The notes under the pieces were generated by a model that saw nothing but the letters and a program-made list of their open reading frames with translations, had not been told where the DNA came from and did not search any database. A DNA stretch of 64,000 bases, taken from assembly GCA_006176705.1 (NCBI GenBank), contig QRFJ01002103.1:186001-250000 (forward strand). The letters are read 5' to 3'. The position numbers were made by a program, and so were the translations under genes. The DNA is from Cocos nucifera (Eukaryota; Streptophyta; Magnoliopsida; Arecales; Arecaceae). This document shows positions 22,311-34,989 of the stretch, one piece after another; position 1 is the stretch's first letter; each line of letters begins with the position of its first letter.

Positions 22311-25300
22311 TCATTCTAAGTCCCATCTTGTCAAGGTGGACTTCGATCTTTTGCTGGCCCAATGGCTTTGTAAGCAGATTCGCCGCATTGTCTGTAGAGT
22401 CGACTCTCTTGATTTCGACATAATCCTTCTCGAGGTAATCACGGGTGACGTGGTATCGCCGCTCGATGTGCTTGGATTTTTGATGAGACCTCGGCTCCTT
22501 AGTAAGGGCTATGGTGTCATTATTATCGCAGTACAGAGGAATGGCATCTGATGGCATCACTTCGATCTCTATGGCAAACTTCTTGTACCAGAATGCCTCC
22601 TTCGTAGCTTCTGATGCGGTGATATATTCTGCTTCCATGGTGGAATCTGCTATCACTGTCTGCTTGAAACTTTTTCAACTGACAGCTCCACCATTGCACA
22701 CAAATAGACTCCCAGATGTTGACTTTTGATCATCTACATCAGACATAAAGTCCGAGTCTGTATACCCCTGGACTTGGAGTTCTCCATTGCTAAAGACCAA
22801 CAACATATCCTTAGTTCTTCTCAAGTACTTAAGAATACATTTTAATACTAAACTTCTTTAGTGCTTCCTCTATGTACATCTTCTATGAAAGTCCTAGCAT
22901 CCTATTTGGTCTATCTATATAGACCTTAATTCCTAGAATAAAGGATGCTTCTCCTAGGTCTTTCATGGAGAATTCTTTAGATAACCACATTTTAACTGTG
23001 GTCAACATGAAAATATCATTCCCGATAAGGAGGATGTCATCCACGTACAATACGAGGAAGACAATAGTGCTCCCACTGACCTTTTTGAAGATACATGGCT
23101 CCTTCTTATTTTTGATAAAACCAAATATTTTGATCACATCATTAAAATGAGTGTTCCAGCTCTGAGATGCTTGCTTAAGTCCATATATGGACCTTTGCAG
23201 CTTGCAAACCTTATAATCATCATCACTAGATGTGAAACCTAGTGGATGTTCTATATAGATATCTTCCTCAAGATATCCATTTAAGAATGCCATTTTCACG
23301 TCCATTTGCCATATTTCATAATCGAAATAGGCTGCAATAGCAAGTAATGTGCGGATGGATTTTAGCATAGCTACTGGTAAAAAGATATCCTGATAGTCAA
23401 TGCCTTCATGTTGACTATAACTTTTTGCCACTAATCTAACCTTGAATGTCTCGACATTCCCATCTGCACCAATCTTTCTCTTTAAGATCCATTTACACCC
23501 AATAGGTACTATATCTTCTGGTGGATCTACCAAGGTCCAAACTTGGTTTGAGTGCATTGAGTCAATTTCTGATTTCATTGTCTCTAACCATTTCTTGGAG
23601 TCGATATCTGATATCGCCTCGTTATAGGTTTTGGGATCATCACCATAAACCCCATTACCTATGAGGAACATTTTCTCTACATCCTCTGAAATAGTACCTA
23701 AGTATCTTTTAGGAGGACGAAAAATCCTTTCCGATCTACGAGGTGGAGGAGGTAGTGTATGGATTGGCTTAACCTGATTTGGTTCCGTTTGGTTCTTAGC
23801 TCGTTGCTCTTATGAGACTTTCTCATCGAGCTTGATCTGCTTTCCAATGCCGCTATCTTGAATAAACTATTTTTCAAGAAAGATGGCATGTCGACTCACA
23901 ATCACATTGTGATCTTCTGAAATGTAGAAATAATATCCTAATGACTCTTTAGGATATCCTATGAATCGAGCTCTAAAGGACCTAAAGTCTAACTTGTCCG
24001 CTTGTTGTCTTTTGACATGAGCCGGACAACCCCAAATTCTGAGATGACTCAGACTTGGTTTCTTACCATGCCATATCTCATACGGTGTGGTAGGAACGGT
24101 TTTAGAAGGAACCCTATTCAGTAAGTATATTATAGTTAACAAACAGTATCTCCAAAAAAAATTAGGGAGGTTTGTGAAGCTCACATGGATCGGACCATAT
24201 CTAATAGGATCCGGTTCCTCCGTTCTGAAACTCCATTGAGTTGAGGTGTTTCAGGTGGAGTCCATTAAGGACTATGCCATTTTCTTTGAGATAGTCTAGA
24301 AATTTTTGACTAAGGTATTCACTTCCTCGATCTGATTGAAGAACCTTAATGAGTTTTCCAATTTGCTTTTCTACTTCATGTTTGAATTCTTTGAACTTTT
24401 CAAATGCTTCAGACTTGTGTCTCACAAGATACACATATCCATACCTAGATAAATTCATCGGTAAAGATTATGAAGTAGACTAAGTTGCCTCTAGTCGGCA
24501 CATCGAATGGGCCTGCATACATCTAGTATGTACTAGGGCAAGAAGATCCATGGCCCTTCCTCCATGTCCTACAAAAGAGAGTTTAGTTATTTTGCCATGA
24601 AGATAGGATTCATAAATTAGATATGACTTGGAAGTTAATGGACTCAACAGCCCAATTTTCTCCAATTTGTTAACCCTATCTTTTGCTATATGACCTAATC
24701 TTAGGTGCCACAGATATCTATCATTAGGGCTATCCCTAAGACGTTTTGATTTTATGGCATTCACATTTTGCTCAAAGTTAAAAACAGATACATCAACATG
24801 TAACTGATAAAGATCGTTAATAAGAAAATCATTTGCAATTTTATTTCTTTCATAAAGAATGTTACAATGGTCCTTAAGAAAACTAATTACATAGCCTTCT
24901 AATGCAAGGCAAGAAATAGAAATAAAATTCCTACTTGCTGCAGGCACGTAATAACAGTCTTTTAATACTAAGTCTAAACCAGATGGTAGTCGAAGAGGGT
25001 ATATTTCTATGGCCACGGCAGCAATCCTTACTCCATTTTTGATGCGTAGGATCATCTCACCATCCCTCAGACTCCTGCTATTCTCATGATCTTGCATAGA
25101 AGTGCACAAGTGAGCACTAGAACCAGAGTCCAGCATCCAACTGGATGCAGAAGAAACCATAAGGTTAGACTCAATAACGAGCATACCTCCAGAAAGTCCT
25201 GCCTCCTTTTTCTTTAGGGTGGCTAGGTAAGTAAGGCAGTTCTGCTTCCAGTAGCCGTCATTGTTGCAATGGAAATACTTTTCTTTGTTAGCGGCCTTTT

Positions 25301-26020
25301 TCTTTAGCTCTGCCTTTTTCTTCTTTCCTCCTTCCACTTTCTACTTTGTCATAGATTACTTCTTCTTTTCAAAAGACTTTCTCTTGGAAGAAGTACATTC
25401 CATAGCAAGTACTGAGCCTTTAGAACCTTTCATGGAAAGCTCAGCAGTAACCAGCATGTTCATAAGTTTGGCCAAGCAATTTCGAAATTTATGCATATGG
25501 TAGTTCATGATGAACTACCCAAATGCATCAGTCAAGGATTGCAGAATTATGTCATTCTGCAGATCCAAGTCTAACCTTCCTTCGAGCTTCTCAAGCTCTT
25601 TCAAGTCCTTGATCATCATCAGACAATGATCTTGGACTGACTGTCCATCGTGCATCTTAGCCTTGAACAGTCATTTAGTGACATGATACTTGGCTGTGCA
25701 ACTCTGTTCACCAAACATCTCCTATTGGTGAGCCAACATTTGGTGAGTAGTTCTGATATCTTCATGTTGGCACTAAAGCTCATCAGATATCGAGCCCAAC
25801 ATGTAGTATCTAGTCTTATTATCTTCGTTAATCCACTTATCCAAAGACGCTCTCTATTCAGCGGATGGACGAGCAGGTAAGGCGGGAGGGTTCTGATCAA
25901 TACATGAGTTAACTTCTCGAAACCCAAAATAATTTTGAAGTTCTGAAGCCAATCCTTGTAATTTGGTTTGGTCAGTCTATGGGTGTCCAGGATTCGTGCT
26001 AGTGGATTGGATGCAGACAT
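22306..26020 (-). pseudogene. gag-pol of family 1 copy 3, decayed
   Basis: Reads from ATG at 26020 (MSASNPLARILDTHRLT) leftward. Gag carries the shared TGA at 25671-25673. It continues with a degraded zinc knuckle (YFHCNNDGYWKQNC) near 25270, protease (MLDSGSSAHLC) near 25120, pre-integrase (YLWHLRLGHIAKDR), integrase 24458-23867 ending at the shared TAG, reverse transcriptase 23671-22883 with LVLYVDDILLIG, and RNase H 22656-22306 with TMEAEYITASEA and YCDNNDTIALTKEP. Frameshifts are scattered, but integrase keeps GCATTTGAAAAG in frame, unlike copies 1 and 2. The last codons of RNase H are lost at the 22310 junction. Confidence 0.88.
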
Positions 26021-27885
26021 TTTCCTGTAGAGAGTCAAAGTTTCTAGTTAGATATTATAATTAAGACTTAACCAATTTATTTAGAGATTTTATTTTTAAA
26101 CAAATTAGCTCCCACTATTTTCTTGGATCCCTACACTCCCTCTGTAGAGATGCAAAAATCTTCATGATTACTGATTTCTAGTGGGTGGTGCGGTCCCACC
26201 GACTTACTCATCACCTCACCTAACAGTTATTGGTGATGGGTTAGCCAATGAGTGAACAACTCTTGTTCAATGATTCTCTAATCATGGTGCACCCAAACTT
26301 GATTCTCTAATTCATGAATCTCACCGTGTTCGGAATATTGATCCACTCCTTAGTTAAGTCAGACCCACCATTTGCACAGATTGGATTCCTAATTGAGTCT
26401 CTCACCATATCCAAAATATTGAGCCCAATTCATCCTCCAGCCTATAGCATCCAATGCCTAATAGACATGGTTGCATCTTTCCAGTGCAACTGAGCCACTA
26501 TAACCAGCCAAGAACAATCAACCCCAAGAAGGGCCCGCACATCTACAATGGTGGAAGACCTTAGACTTAATCTTTTCTTAGGATGATTTGATTTAGGTCT
26601 CATTAAACTAGACTTGACATAGTCATAACCATTATGACTAACCTAGTGGCATGGGTTAGCTTGGATTATTGACCACCTCAGATCAGAACTAAGTCAACAA
26701 ACATGGCCTAGGTAAGTGAGACCGGTGGAAGGGATATGCCATTAACTCGACAAGAATGCATTCGAGTCGAGTAGCTCCCAATTAAAAACCAGTCGGTCGT
26801 ATCTGCCAAACTTACCTTAGACACCAAATTATTGATATAGAACCAATCGGATTAGCCTACAATCTAGACTCTAACCACTGAGCCTAATTAGGTCTTAGCT
26901 TGATCGATCACTCACGTGACTCGATCTTGACCCAGACTTAATCCTATTAGGCTGGTCAATTTAAGCATTGTTGATCCCATCTAACCAACTCTTGATTCGG
27001 TTTGATCAACCGCTAGACCTAATTGAGCTACCCAAGCCCGAACCCAGATTTATGAATATGTCTTAGATCTAAAATTCTCAATTTTAGACCTAATTGATAT
27101 TTCATAAACTTAATTCTTAATTAAGTTTAGGGTTCATAAACAAAACATGTAAATAAGATCCTAGGATTTCAGGATCTAGGATTTTGCAGAAAGTAAGTTT
27201 TTTAATTTCTGATTAAGGACGAACGCGCAGCACCCCTACACATCATAAGAACACCCCATCGAATGGGAGGAGAGGGTCTTTAAACCCTACTTTATTCTTA
27301 TGATCGGACGGCCAAGGAGAATGCCTTAATCAGAAATATAACTAATCTACAAAAACTAATTAGATCTAAGCATATATCTCATATAAAAAATTGATCTAAT
27401 TAAAACATATTTTGCATGTATCATCATATCATGCATGCATTTTTAGATCTAAATTATCTCATAATCATCTAAAAAATTAAATTTAAATTTGATCATATCA
27501 AATAAAATTTAATCTAGACCCTATTTGTAGAACTATTCTACAACTAGTCTAAACATGCAACTATCATATCTCATATGAACAAATTAAATTTAATTTATTT
27601 TTTATTTTTAGATTTGATTATTATAATATTTATAATATTAGAAAATAAAAAATAAATAGATCTTAAAATTATATTTAATTAAATAAAAAATATGATTATA
27701 CTAGACTACACATAGAATAATTCTATTCCTAGTCTAGTTATGTATCTCATACATATTAGATCTAGATTAATTAATTTTAATTTTTCTAATTTTTCTAATT
27801 TTAGATCTAATCATATCTCATGTAATATCTAAAATCACTAATTAATTAGATTAAATTATATTTAAATAAATTTTATAAGAACCTA
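26021..27885 (-). other. Untranslated leader of copy 3
   Basis: 1.87 kb matching the leaders of copies 1 and 2. No gene seen. Confidence 0.7.
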
Positions 27886-27897
27886 GCTCTGATACCA
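27886..27897 (-). other. Primer-binding site of copy 3
   Basis: GCTCTGATACCA on the plus strand, the complement of TGGTATCAGAGC, two bases inside the 5' LTR end. Confidence 0.88.
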
Positions 27898-27899
27898 GT

Positions 27900-30179
27900 T
27901 GAAGGAAAATCCTGATTTTTTGGGGTCAGATTCGTTCAGATCTGATTGGATCGAGAGGCATATTTCAAAAATTATCTCTTAGATCCTAATCAGATCTGAC
28001 ACTTTTTAGATTTAATTTATGATCTGATAATTAAGAAAATAAAATTAAATTAATTCTAAATTAATTTTACCTTGATTCTGGGTAATCTGATTACCCGTTG
28101 ATGATCCTGTCGAAGCCCTGAGGTTTTAGACTAGCCATGCAAGCGCCTGGCCTTGATCGGTATCCACTCAGATTGGATTTGGAGATCTTCTCCTTCTCTT
28201 TCTTAGATCTAGATATGATTTGGAGAATCTTCAAAACTTCTTCTGAAGATCACCCGTCGTCTCTACAGCAGTGCTGCCTTCTTCCTTTTTCGTCAGCCTT
28301 TCCTTGCCTGACTCGCACTAATCTGAAGGCCCAACTTCCTTGGGTGTGGAGAGGAGGGAGAGGGCTAGATGGTGGCATGGAGAAGGGAGAGGGGCAGCCT
28401 TGGGGCATGGCTTGGAAGAGGAGTGCTCAAAAGTGGGTGAAGATACGGTCTTTTTATAGACTTTGCTGCGCCATGCAGTGCTGCATCACCCCGGCCAATC
28501 ACGTTGCTTCATGCAATCAGATCTAAATTTGATTGGTAGGATGACATCACCTGATCCAATCAGATGAGAGACCCATAGGTTCATTCTTAGATGGCACCTA
28601 AGACTGGTCAAAGTAGATACCTAAGGGCCACCTAAGTCGAAACCAAGAAGCAACCTGGAGTCCCATGGAGTCCCATCCATATGGGACTCCAGCATCCCTA
28701 TCCATGGACGCACGCCATCCTAGGCATGCACTCCCTTCTTTCAAATTTTCAAAGAGGGGACAAGCCCCTATCTGCTCTCCAATAAGTGCAAGGCACATGG
28801 GCAGATGTTCAAGCATCAAAGGTCAACGTTTGACCAAGTCAAAGTACAAGAATTAGCTGGTGACGGAAAATGGTAGGTGTTGTCTCAAATTTATCTCATA
28901 AATTAAGATAATCCTTTTCTAACTTGGACAAGCTCCAGTCAGATCAAGTAAAGGTACCTTAGTGAGCACAAACTCATTTGGCTCAGTCGAGACAACTTTT
29001 ATGATAGAAAAAGGAGAATATTAGGCTCAATCATGTGCTAGCACAATTTTCTTGAACCTAATTGAATCTTATTCAAATCAATTGAACTGAGTTAGTTCAA
29101 TTGATGATATCTAGATCCAAACCCTTGTTTGTGTGAACTAGTTAGGTTTAGTTCTATATGGTAATGGGATATGACATGATCTCCATCATCGACATCATCG
29201 AAGCTCTTTTCGATGGATCAGAACTCTTCTGATTCAGATAACTTAGAATGATCGATCATCTAAATTATTCTAATTGCTTCCAAAATCCACCAGTGACACC
29301 TAGCAGCATATGGTGACAATCCATCAAAACTAAAAATGAACCTCTCGATGTAGCTACTTGTGTGATTAAGTTCTTCTATCTTGAGCCCCGATCAGATTAG
29401 GGTTAAGGTGAACTTGTCAAATCCTAATTTTTGTCATATGATTTAATCATTCGATTCAAGTCCGATGTGAAAACCTTAATAGAAACTCTTTCTATTATTT
29501 CACTCTGTGCCATGGCCATAGGCTTATAACTTGATTCTCATGATTATCATAGGGCTGCTCCTCTTCTACCGAGGTAGATAGATTCTATCTTGGTGCAATC
29601 CAATTCCTACAATGAACATGCTATAGCCAACATACACCTTAGGATTTTGAATGGCTAGGAGACCGAGTGATGGTGTAGTCAAACTATAACACCCTCAAGG
29701 TGAACTATCGATGCACCTCAGATCAAAGAATCAGACACACCACTACAGCATCGAGTCAGTCATCGATGAGAAGGTAGACTTCCTTATGGCTACTCGAGGT
29801 GGTCACGCTCAGTGCTCTCATTCTTTAACAAGTATCTGTACTCTCACTCTGGTATATCTACACCGTAGATTTAAGACTCATCTACTATAAAGAAGCGATT
29901 GTACACTAATCTTTCAGATCAATCACCATCCTCATGATGATCTTACGGTCAGGAGCATTTTATGAGTTAATAAATAAAAATTCATGTCTTAAATTTTCAA
30001 CTCTTAAAAATATGAATTATCATTACCATTAACTCAAGGAATGTATCACAGACACTAAATATACTTATGTAATAGAAAATAACCTATTTTATTATTTATA
30101 GTCAAAATTATAATTTTGCCCTTAGAAGCGTATTACAAGTGTTAGCCAATTCTAGCTTCTAGGGCACACATATCTAACA
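27900..30179 (-). repeat. 5' LTR of copy 3
   Basis: Complete 2.28-kb reverse LTR, TGAAGG to TAACA. The TATA box reads TTTTTATA on the plus strand at 28451-28458. Diverged from copy 2, so older. Confidence 0.88.
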
Positions 30180-30184
30180 TATTA
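30180..30184. repeat. Right target duplication of copy 3
   Basis: TATTA, matching 20949-20953. Confidence 0.85.
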
Positions 30185-30347
30185 TGGATGGCAATATGGT
30201 ATCAGAGCCAAGTTTTAGAGCCTGATGGTGCATGGAAGTGAAGGAGATGTTGTACATGGTGAAATCAAAAATCTGCACAAGGATTCCACGGTATGTCTCA
30301 GCTCTATCTTTGTTATTGTAGTAGTTTAGCCAACCAGGAGCAGAATA
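30185..30347 (+). other. Family B LTR end, primer site and leader
   Basis: The last LTR bases end in GGCA at 30193. TGGTATCAGAGCC at 30197-30209 is the initiator-tRNA primer site. Leader follows to about 30347, where gypsy sequence begins. No coding sequence is visible. Confidence 0.7.
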
Positions 30348-32168
30348 ACAAAATAATTTCTGAACTTAAAAGCTATAGGATTCTTAAGAACCCATACCAA
30401 AATCAAGTAAGAGAAGCTAGTGCTGATGCTAGCCAAAATAAAAATTTTGAGAAATAGGTTAGTACTCTAATCATATAGAAGAACCCAAGTCAAAAATTAG
30501 TACTGATGTTGGTTCCAGTTTAAATGAGATAGATATAGAAAAAAAAAGAATAGATGATTTATCTGAGACTTATAAACCTAATGTCCTATTCCCTTCAACC
30601 ATAGAAGCTGATTTTTCTTACAAAAGTCAAGAGGCATATAATGAAGTATCAATGAAGTTGTTTAAGCAAGATCATATTAATTTACCTTCAGAATTAAAAT
30701 CACCTTTAGTCACCCATCCAGCACCCATTGAATCAAACTTAACTCCTAATACAAAAACTCAATTCATGAGTATTTTAGAAGAACAAATAGAAAAAATTCT
30801 TAATAAACATGGGTCTGAGAATGGGATCATAAATTATGTCCCTAAAATTAATAATGATTATATCAATAATAAGATTATAAACCAACTTTCTGAGATTGGC
30901 AATCCAAAACCATTGGAATTTATCAATCCAATATTCAACACAGGATAGTAAGCTGCATTGTCTCTTACTGAAGATGGTAAATTTAGCACTTGTTGGAAGG
31001 TAACCATATATTTAGTTTTCTTTAGTTTAATTTATCTTTTTATTTAATTTTCATTTTAGGATAATTTGAATAAGTTAGAGGAAGAGCTTAAATTTTTAAA
31101 GGCATGTGCTAGACCAAAAATATAGTCAGATATATTCTTTCATATTTTTTATTATACCTTTTATTTTTTTTTCTCCATTGAGGATAATGTTGATTAAGTT
31201 GGAGGAAGAAAATAAAAATTTTAAAAATTTTAAATCCTTAAAAAAATTAAAATTTAGTATTTAGACACCTGATTATGCTTAAGAATCGAATTAAACTAAG
31301 TATTTTTTAAAAAAATTGATAACATGAGATATTAGAGAATCTGTAAAAAGATTCAAAAAAATTAAGTCAAGTATTAGAAAAATTAAAAAAGTTTTTTCTT
31401 TTGAGCATTTCTAATTGTTTCTACTAGCATCAAAGAAAACTTTACATTTTATGGGCTTGTGTAGGATAACTATACGTTTCTTCATATAAAAAAAAATTAT
31501 TTTAGTAAAAAAAATTTCAAGTACTTCTCACTGAATAACTGAGCCTCTTTGCCTAAGCAAGCATTGAGTTTCACATCAAAAGGTGGAAATGATAAAGAAG
31601 CTCGTTGTAAAGTTAGTTTTAACTCATAGTCTATTCGATTCGAGCTAGTAAGCTCGAGGGGTACTCTATACTTAGTGCTCTAAAGCCAACTAGTTTGGAA
31701 GTCATTGGTCCAAGACTCGCTACATGGATCAAATAAAAAGCTTAAGGGGTTAAGACACTCAATAGTGATACAACGTTAAAAAAAAAAAAAAAAAAAAAAA
31801 AAAGATTTTTCATCGAGTAACTGGATCCCGTTGCCTAAGTAAGCAATGATATTCGCATCAAAAAGTGGGCAATATGAAAATAAAAATCAATAAATGAAGG
31901 GCGGAAGTAGCAATACACTTGCCTATATGAAAGTTTAGACAAATCTGAGATAATTTAGAAAAAAGTTTAGAAAAATTTAATGTTCTTTACTTAGTTTTTT
32001 TAGTGATAAGTATTAATACCCCAATAGTATATCTCACTTAAGCTCTACTGAATATCAATGGCCATTTTGAAAACTGCTCAGGTAAAATTCAAAACTCTAA
32101 AATTAAAAGATATTTAAAACTAAATTCTTTCTTTACTGGAGGACGAGCAAAGCTTAAGTTGGAGGATG
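30348..32168 (+). pseudogene. Array A, left partial internal region
   Basis: Aligns with 36528-38363. It contains the tail of the gag-like frame (30652-30948, ending FINPIFNTG then TAG), then a long non-coding 3' region with a 26-base A run at 31778-31803 and two diverged copies of a GAGTAACTG...TTGCCTAAG motif. The amino-terminal part of gag is absent. Confidence 0.7.
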
Positions 32169-33792
32169 TGATAAACACCATAAATTTATCAATAAAAATA
32201 TTAATTTATTAATTAATTTATATTAATTTTTAAGAATTAATGATTAATTTATATATATATATTTAAAAAAATTAATACTTTTATTTATTAAAAAATTAAA
32301 TAAAAAATAAAAAACTAAAAAATAAAATTTTATTTCAATGGAAAGTGCTCATTTCTTTTATCACAACAAAATAAGTTTGAACCAAAATGGAGCTAAAATG
32401 AAGAAGATATGAATTTCTAAAGATAAAAGAATAAAAATAAAATAAAAAAAAGAAAAATGGCTCAGTCGGCTCCGCAAGCCGAGCCACCAAGCCAAGCCAA
32501 GCTGATGAAGCTAGTGCATCCAAATGTGCCAAGCCAAGCCAACTCAATCGTGGAAGTCGTCAGCCAGTCCACGATCCAGGCATGGACCGCCAGCTCTGCA
32601 GAAACCGACGAATCATGGAGCAACATGTGGTGGACCTAGACCCTTAAAAGGTTCACAGAAAATCTATCATGAGTCACAGGATATTTTGGACTTTTCACTC
32701 GATGATAGGAGATGCTGATTCATTGCGGTGGATGGTGCAGCAGTCCACACAGTTCATAGCTATAGTAATTATGTGATCCAACGACCTATGTTTGATTCGA
32801 TGGAAATCTGGTGGCCCATGACAGATCCTTCTTTGATTCAAACAGTGCTCAACGATCTGGTGCAATCCAATGGCCAAAAAACTAGCCGATGAAGATCCAA
32901 CATTCCAAGAAGCTTTCGAGTTGATTAAAACATCTAGAACTCAATCCGACGACCAGATTCTCTCCTGATTAACTCAATTGGATGGCCATAATTTAATCTA
33001 ACCTGATCTAAGCCAATATGCATCCAATTTTGATGATTTTTGGTCCGTTGGATTCCTATTCAATGGCCAAATTTCATCCAGAGCAGTAGAATTCAAGCAG
33101 GACTCTTTTTAATCTAATTTTCACTCAAATTTCTCTATATTTTGATGATCAAAGAGCTCCTTAGTCTCACATTGCTTAGAAAAAAACTCTCCAGCCCTCC
33201 TAGCTCTATAAAAAGGACCCCTGGAAATCAATAGATTTGATTAGAGAAAAGCTTTGGTACAAGGTGAATCCAGACTTTGGGTTAATGGTTGCTTCGAGAC
33301 AATGGGTGTTAAGAAGAAGAGCTGGGCTTCTACACCATCTTTTTGCCAATGCTGATCCAAGATCAGAGATCAGGCTATTTTATTTTATTTTTTTTTTTTT
33401 TAAATTTCATGTATTTAAATTTTAAAATTTTAATTAATAAAAATTTTATTTTTTGAATTTTAATTTTAACTCTTTATTTTTCTTATAATTTAATTTTTGT
33501 ACTTTAATTATTGCTTTTTATTGGAAGTATATGCTAAGATCTAACTAGTAGATCATAGTACTAAGTTTAAATTTCTGCACCTTTTAATTTTTACTTTTAA
33601 TTTTTCAACTTCACTTTTAATTTTAAAACTCTTTTATTTTTTTTTCAAAAATCAAAGATTTCAAATCTAAAAATACTACCTTCCCTATGGATTCGATCCG
33701 ACTCACTGCTATCTACGTATTTTTAATTATTTTAAAAAACTGGATTAAATTGATAAACATGGTGTCTTGATGACAACTTCGCGATCTTATCA
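32169..33792 (+). repeat. Array A first LTR
   Basis: TGATAAACACC to CTTATCA, 1.62 kb, with the terminal inverted repeat TGATAA/TTATCA. TATA box TATAAAAA at 33207-33214. Aligned throughout with 38364-39991. Confidence 0.82.
33207..33214 (+). promoter_or_regulatory. TATA box in array A first LTR
   Basis: TATAAAAA in CCTAGCTCTATAAAAAGGACC, conserved at 39391 in the second LTR. Confidence 0.6.
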
Positions 33793-33798
33793 AGTTTT

Positions 33799-33815
33799 TG
33801 ACACCATTGCTGAAC
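33799..33815 (+). other. Primer-binding site of array A
   Basis: TGACACCATTGCTGAAC, a degraded form of the TGGCGCCGTTGCCGGGG site found in many plant Ty3/gypsy elements; the second copy is TGGCATCGTTGCTGGAG at 39998. Confidence 0.65.
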
Positions 33816-33998
33816 AAGGCATGGACATTAAATTTTTGTTCTCTTTGATTTTTATGTAAATAAAATTTTTATTTTCTTATAAATTTTTCTTGCTAACTTT
33901 TTCTTATTTTACAGAAAAAGAGGTTAAAGAATAAAAAGAACAAAGGCAAGGGACAAATCCTTTAGTTTTGCTTGATGAGATCAATCCTAACCCTTATC

Positions 33999-34029
<31 letters not shown>

Positions 34030-34989
34030 AAATTAAATTTAAAATATATATATATCCACTTAAATTTAATTAAAAATCTCATGATAAGATTAGAAATCTT
34101 AACTATTTAGAGCATGAATCATATTAATTTTATTTTTATTTTAATTTTTTTTCTGATGATTGCTAGAGATAAGATAAATTTTTCAAAATTCAATTAGTTG
34201 TATACACCTAGTTTAAATTGCATAGAACTCTTTGATTGAAATTTTTTGTACATATTCATATTAAACCAAATTAAGGGCAATATCCAATTAAATAAGATAA
34301 GGTGGGGATTTGATCACCTTTTCTTAGCCCATAAATAATCAACCAGCATCCTGCATTGACCTAAGCCTTTAATTTTAAAATCAATTAGACATCAGCCCTA
34401 GGAACTCGAGCATAATAGGATAAGGAATCCTAAGAGTTTAACCATATTAGGATTAGTCAATTTGATTGGTGTCTAGGAAAGTGGTTCAAAAATAACTGGG
34501 GCCGAAGGAAGGTGGTTTCTAATTGGTTCCGTTAGCTTATCTGGCCAAGCATAATTAGTGTTTAAGGCAAGCAACGGAAGGACTCCCACCAATCTTACAC
34601 TTATCTGACCAGTTGATTGGCTGATCCTATACTTAGAGGGCGTAAAGGTGACCTTGGTAGTTAAGAGCTGTCTAGATCTAGGATAATCCTTAGTCAGGAT
34701 TGATTGACCAACTTGATTGCTAACCAACATGAAACCTAATTAAACTTAATTCTTCTATCTTTTCTTAGTTCTAGGACTCCTTAGAACCTCTTCTTTAGAA
34801 CTCTCCTTTTTTACTTCTCCTTTCTCCTCTAAAAATAAAATAAAATAAAATAAAATAAAAATTAAATTAAACTAACTAAAAAATATTAAAAATAATAATT
34901 AAATTAAATTAAATTAAACTAAAAAATAAAATAATTAAAAAAATTAATTTTTAATATAATAAAATAATAAAAAATATAAAAAAAATTTT
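33816..34989 (+). other. Leader of array A
   Basis: AT-rich leader with simple repeats (TTTA)n near 34000 and (AATAA)n near 34840. No coding frame recognised. Confidence 0.6.

Larger units (their letters stand above)
20954..30179 (-). mobile_element. Ty1/copia family 1, copy 3
   Basis: Reverse-oriented family 1 element bounded by TGAAGG and TAACA and flanked by the duplication TATTA. It has a complete 5' LTR (27900-30179), primer site, leader and gag-pol, and a 3' LTR lacking its first 900 or so bases (20954-22310). It is intermediate in decay between copies 1 and 2. It has the shared UGA and UAG but not the two frameshifts of copies 1 and 2, so it represents a different sublineage. Confidence 0.9.

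Noticed and set aside
31778..31803. Run of 26 A as a retroposon poly(A) tail
   Set aside because: The same place in the other array unit has a shorter A run (from about 37978) with identical flanks; it is a homopolymer within gypsy sequence, without target duplication.
32335..32547. Minus-strand frame with Trp and Leu rich amino end
   Set aside because: Lies inside the gypsy LTR and is not conserved in the second LTR.
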